Of a DNA stretch of 6,387 nt, positions 5,322 to 6,387 are shown piece after piece; position 1 is the stretch's first letter, and every line of letters begins with the position of its first letter. The notes beneath the pieces were generated by a model. That model ran no database searches. It had not been told where the DNA came from and saw only the letters and a program-made list of their open reading frames with translations. The DNA is from Chitinophaga pinensis (lineage in GTDB: Bacteria; Bacteroidota; Bacteroidia; M30B66). The stretch lies in assembly GCA_943333015.1 (NCBI GenBank), contig CALQRR010000100.1, positions 1-6,387 on the forward strand, written 5' to 3'. A program made the translations under genes and the position numbers.

Positions 5322-6387
5322 TTATTGTCCTTGCCCCAGTGAGTATGCCGGTTTGCCATCAAATGCATACAGGTTTTCTGTCTTGATGCTATCGATGTTA
5401 TGCGTCATGGCCGTTTGTAAAAGCGTCACAATTGTTCCTTTTGTCATTTCTTTTCCAGGAATCGGTACAAAGCGACAGCGCCAATGATCGGTGCAGAATG
5501 TTTCTTTAAATCCTTCTGGCCAAACTTTAATACCCCGGTTGGTAATCATGGAAAGTTTTACCGTCTCGTTTTGAAGCTGTTGTATATGCTGTGCTAGTTC
5601 ATCGGGTGATTCTCCATTCCAATGAACAAAAAGATCCACGCCAACCAGCTCTTTATTGCTTGGTTTTTTACGGATGTATTTGGGAAGATTCAGTGCCGAA
5701 CCGTTTGAATAATTAACCGGTTTAAGTGTTTGTGGTTTTTTGCCCAGATTTTGAATCACGGCTAATGCAAATTCATGGGTTCCCACCTTGAGTTTGCTTT
5801 CTCCTTCTTTGAAAATGTCATACGTGTGAATGCCTTCTTCCAAAGTGGTTAACCAGGCATTCTGCACCTTTTCAGCTACTTCCGTTTGTCCAATATGATT
5901 CAGCATCATTATAGCGCCCTGCAATAATCCAGATGGGTTGGCCATGTTTTGTCCGGCACGTCGTGGGGCTGATCCATGGATTGCCTCAAACATGGCGCAT
6001 TCTTCTCCGATGTTCGCCGAGCCTGCTAAACCTACCGATCCTGCAATTTGTGCCGCTACATCCGACAACACATCTCCATATAAGTTAGGCATCACAATCA
6101 CATCAAAAATCTCCGGTGTATCGGCCATTTTTGCTGCACCGATGTCGATAATCCAATGCTCATTTTCAATCTCCGGATAGTCCAACGCAATCTCGTTAAA
6201 CACCGCATGAAACAGTCCATCTGTTTGTTTCATGATATTGTCCTTGGTAAAGCAAGTCACTTTTTTTCGCCCGTATTGCCGCGCATATTCAAATGCATAC
6301 CGAACTATTTTTTCACATCCCGGCCGGCTTATAAGCTTTAAGCACTGAACCACTTCATCGGTTTGCTGATGCTCAATTCCGGCATAC
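5322..6387 (-). CDS. icd: Isocitrate dehydrogenase, Thermus/Rickettsia-type with C-terminal extension (N-terminus beyond right edge)
   Basis: The C-terminal 354 residues of isocitrate dehydrogenase are present; the frame is open to the right edge, so a GTG at 6353-6351 is internal and not the start. The enzyme oxidatively decarboxylates isocitrate to 2-oxoglutarate in the TCA cycle. The fragment opens with YAGIEHQQTDE, where Y1 corresponds to the catalytic tyrosine (E. coli Y160). VTCFTKDNIMK carries the catalytic lysine (K48), and NLYGDVLSDVAAQIAGSVGLA carries metal-binding D105 and D109. HGSAPRRAGQN places R142-R143 at the positions that help choose the cofactor. E. coli has Lys-Tyr there (NADP) and NAD enzymes commonly have Asp-Ile, so NADP is favoured but not proven. 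Residues about 248-354 (VGVDLFV ... TNRGIKVWP ... DHWRCRF ... FDGKPAYSLGQGQ) match the extra C-terminal domain of the Thermus-type enzyme. A small hypothetical gene follows 7 bases after the stop. Confidence 0.96.
   Translation of the reverse strand, partial: YAGIEHQQTDEVVQCLKLISRPGCEKIVRYAFEYARQYGRKKVTCFTKDNIMKQTDGLFHAVFNEIALDYPEIENEHWIIDIGAAKMADTPEIFDVIVMPNLYGDVLSDVAAQIAGSVGLAGSANIGEECAMFEAIHGSAPRRAGQNMANPSGLLQGAIMMLNHIGQTEVAEKVQNAWLTTLEEGIHTYDIFKEGESKLKVGTHEFALAVIQNLGKKPQTLKPVNYSNGSALNLPKYIRKKPSNKELVGVDLFVHWNGESPDELAQHIQQLQNETVKLSMITNRGIKVWPEGFKETFCTDHWRCRFVPIPGKEMTKGTIVTLLQTAMTHNIDSIKTENLYAFDGKPAYSLGQGQ

Noticed and set aside
5938..6341. Two plus-strand open frames over the isocitrate dehydrogenase gene
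   Set aside because: Both are antisense to a highly conserved enzyme with all catalytic motifs readable; no independent support.
1..6387. Mobile element, CRISPR array, tRNA/rRNA or toxin-antitoxin system
   Set aside because: No transposase, direct-repeat array, cloverleaf-like segment or matching small gene pair was seen on either strand.

Overview
The window looks like a chromosomal segment of a Bacteroidota (Bacteroidetes) species. The evidence is a TAnnTTTG-type -7 promoter element, a HlyD-family adaptor carrying the FDGWPA / FSGWP signature I associate with this phylum, very weak Shine-Dalgarno sequences, and moderate-to-low GC. I cannot place it below phylum. No RNA genes, CRISPR arrays, insertion sequences or integration scars were seen, and no gene-free stretch exceeds 300 bases.

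Left half (1-4008): a divergent regulator/export locus. A TetR-type repressor, cut off by the left edge, reads leftward. Reading rightward is a two-gene operon: a 749-residue inner-membrane protein, then a TolC-family outer-membrane channel whose start overlaps it by 14 bases. The 92-base divergent intergenic region holds a large imperfect inverted repeat built from ATAGT/ACTAT half-sites. Each arm covers a Bacteroidota-type -7 element, as expected if the TetR protein represses both directions.

The first operon gene is the most unusual item. Its N-terminal ~300 residues are the six-helix membrane domain of an ABC exporter. Where the ATPase domain should follow there is only a ~30-residue linker, then a seventh membrane helix and a complete periplasmic HlyD adaptor (lipoyl halves, long coiled-coil hairpin, beta-barrel). 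The hairpin carries an intact R-x3-L-x6-S motif for docking a TolC tip. So the locus encodes an envelope-spanning assembly with no visible energy module, either in the protein or next to it.

Right half (4027-6387), all leftward: a Thermus/Rickettsia-type isocitrate dehydrogenase (N-terminus beyond the right edge), a closely spaced 85-residue hypothetical protein, a nested hairpin, and a LysR-type regulator with a CbbR/CysL-like effector domain. The LysR gene converges on the TolC gene with only 18 bases between stop codons. The two halves look functionally unrelated.
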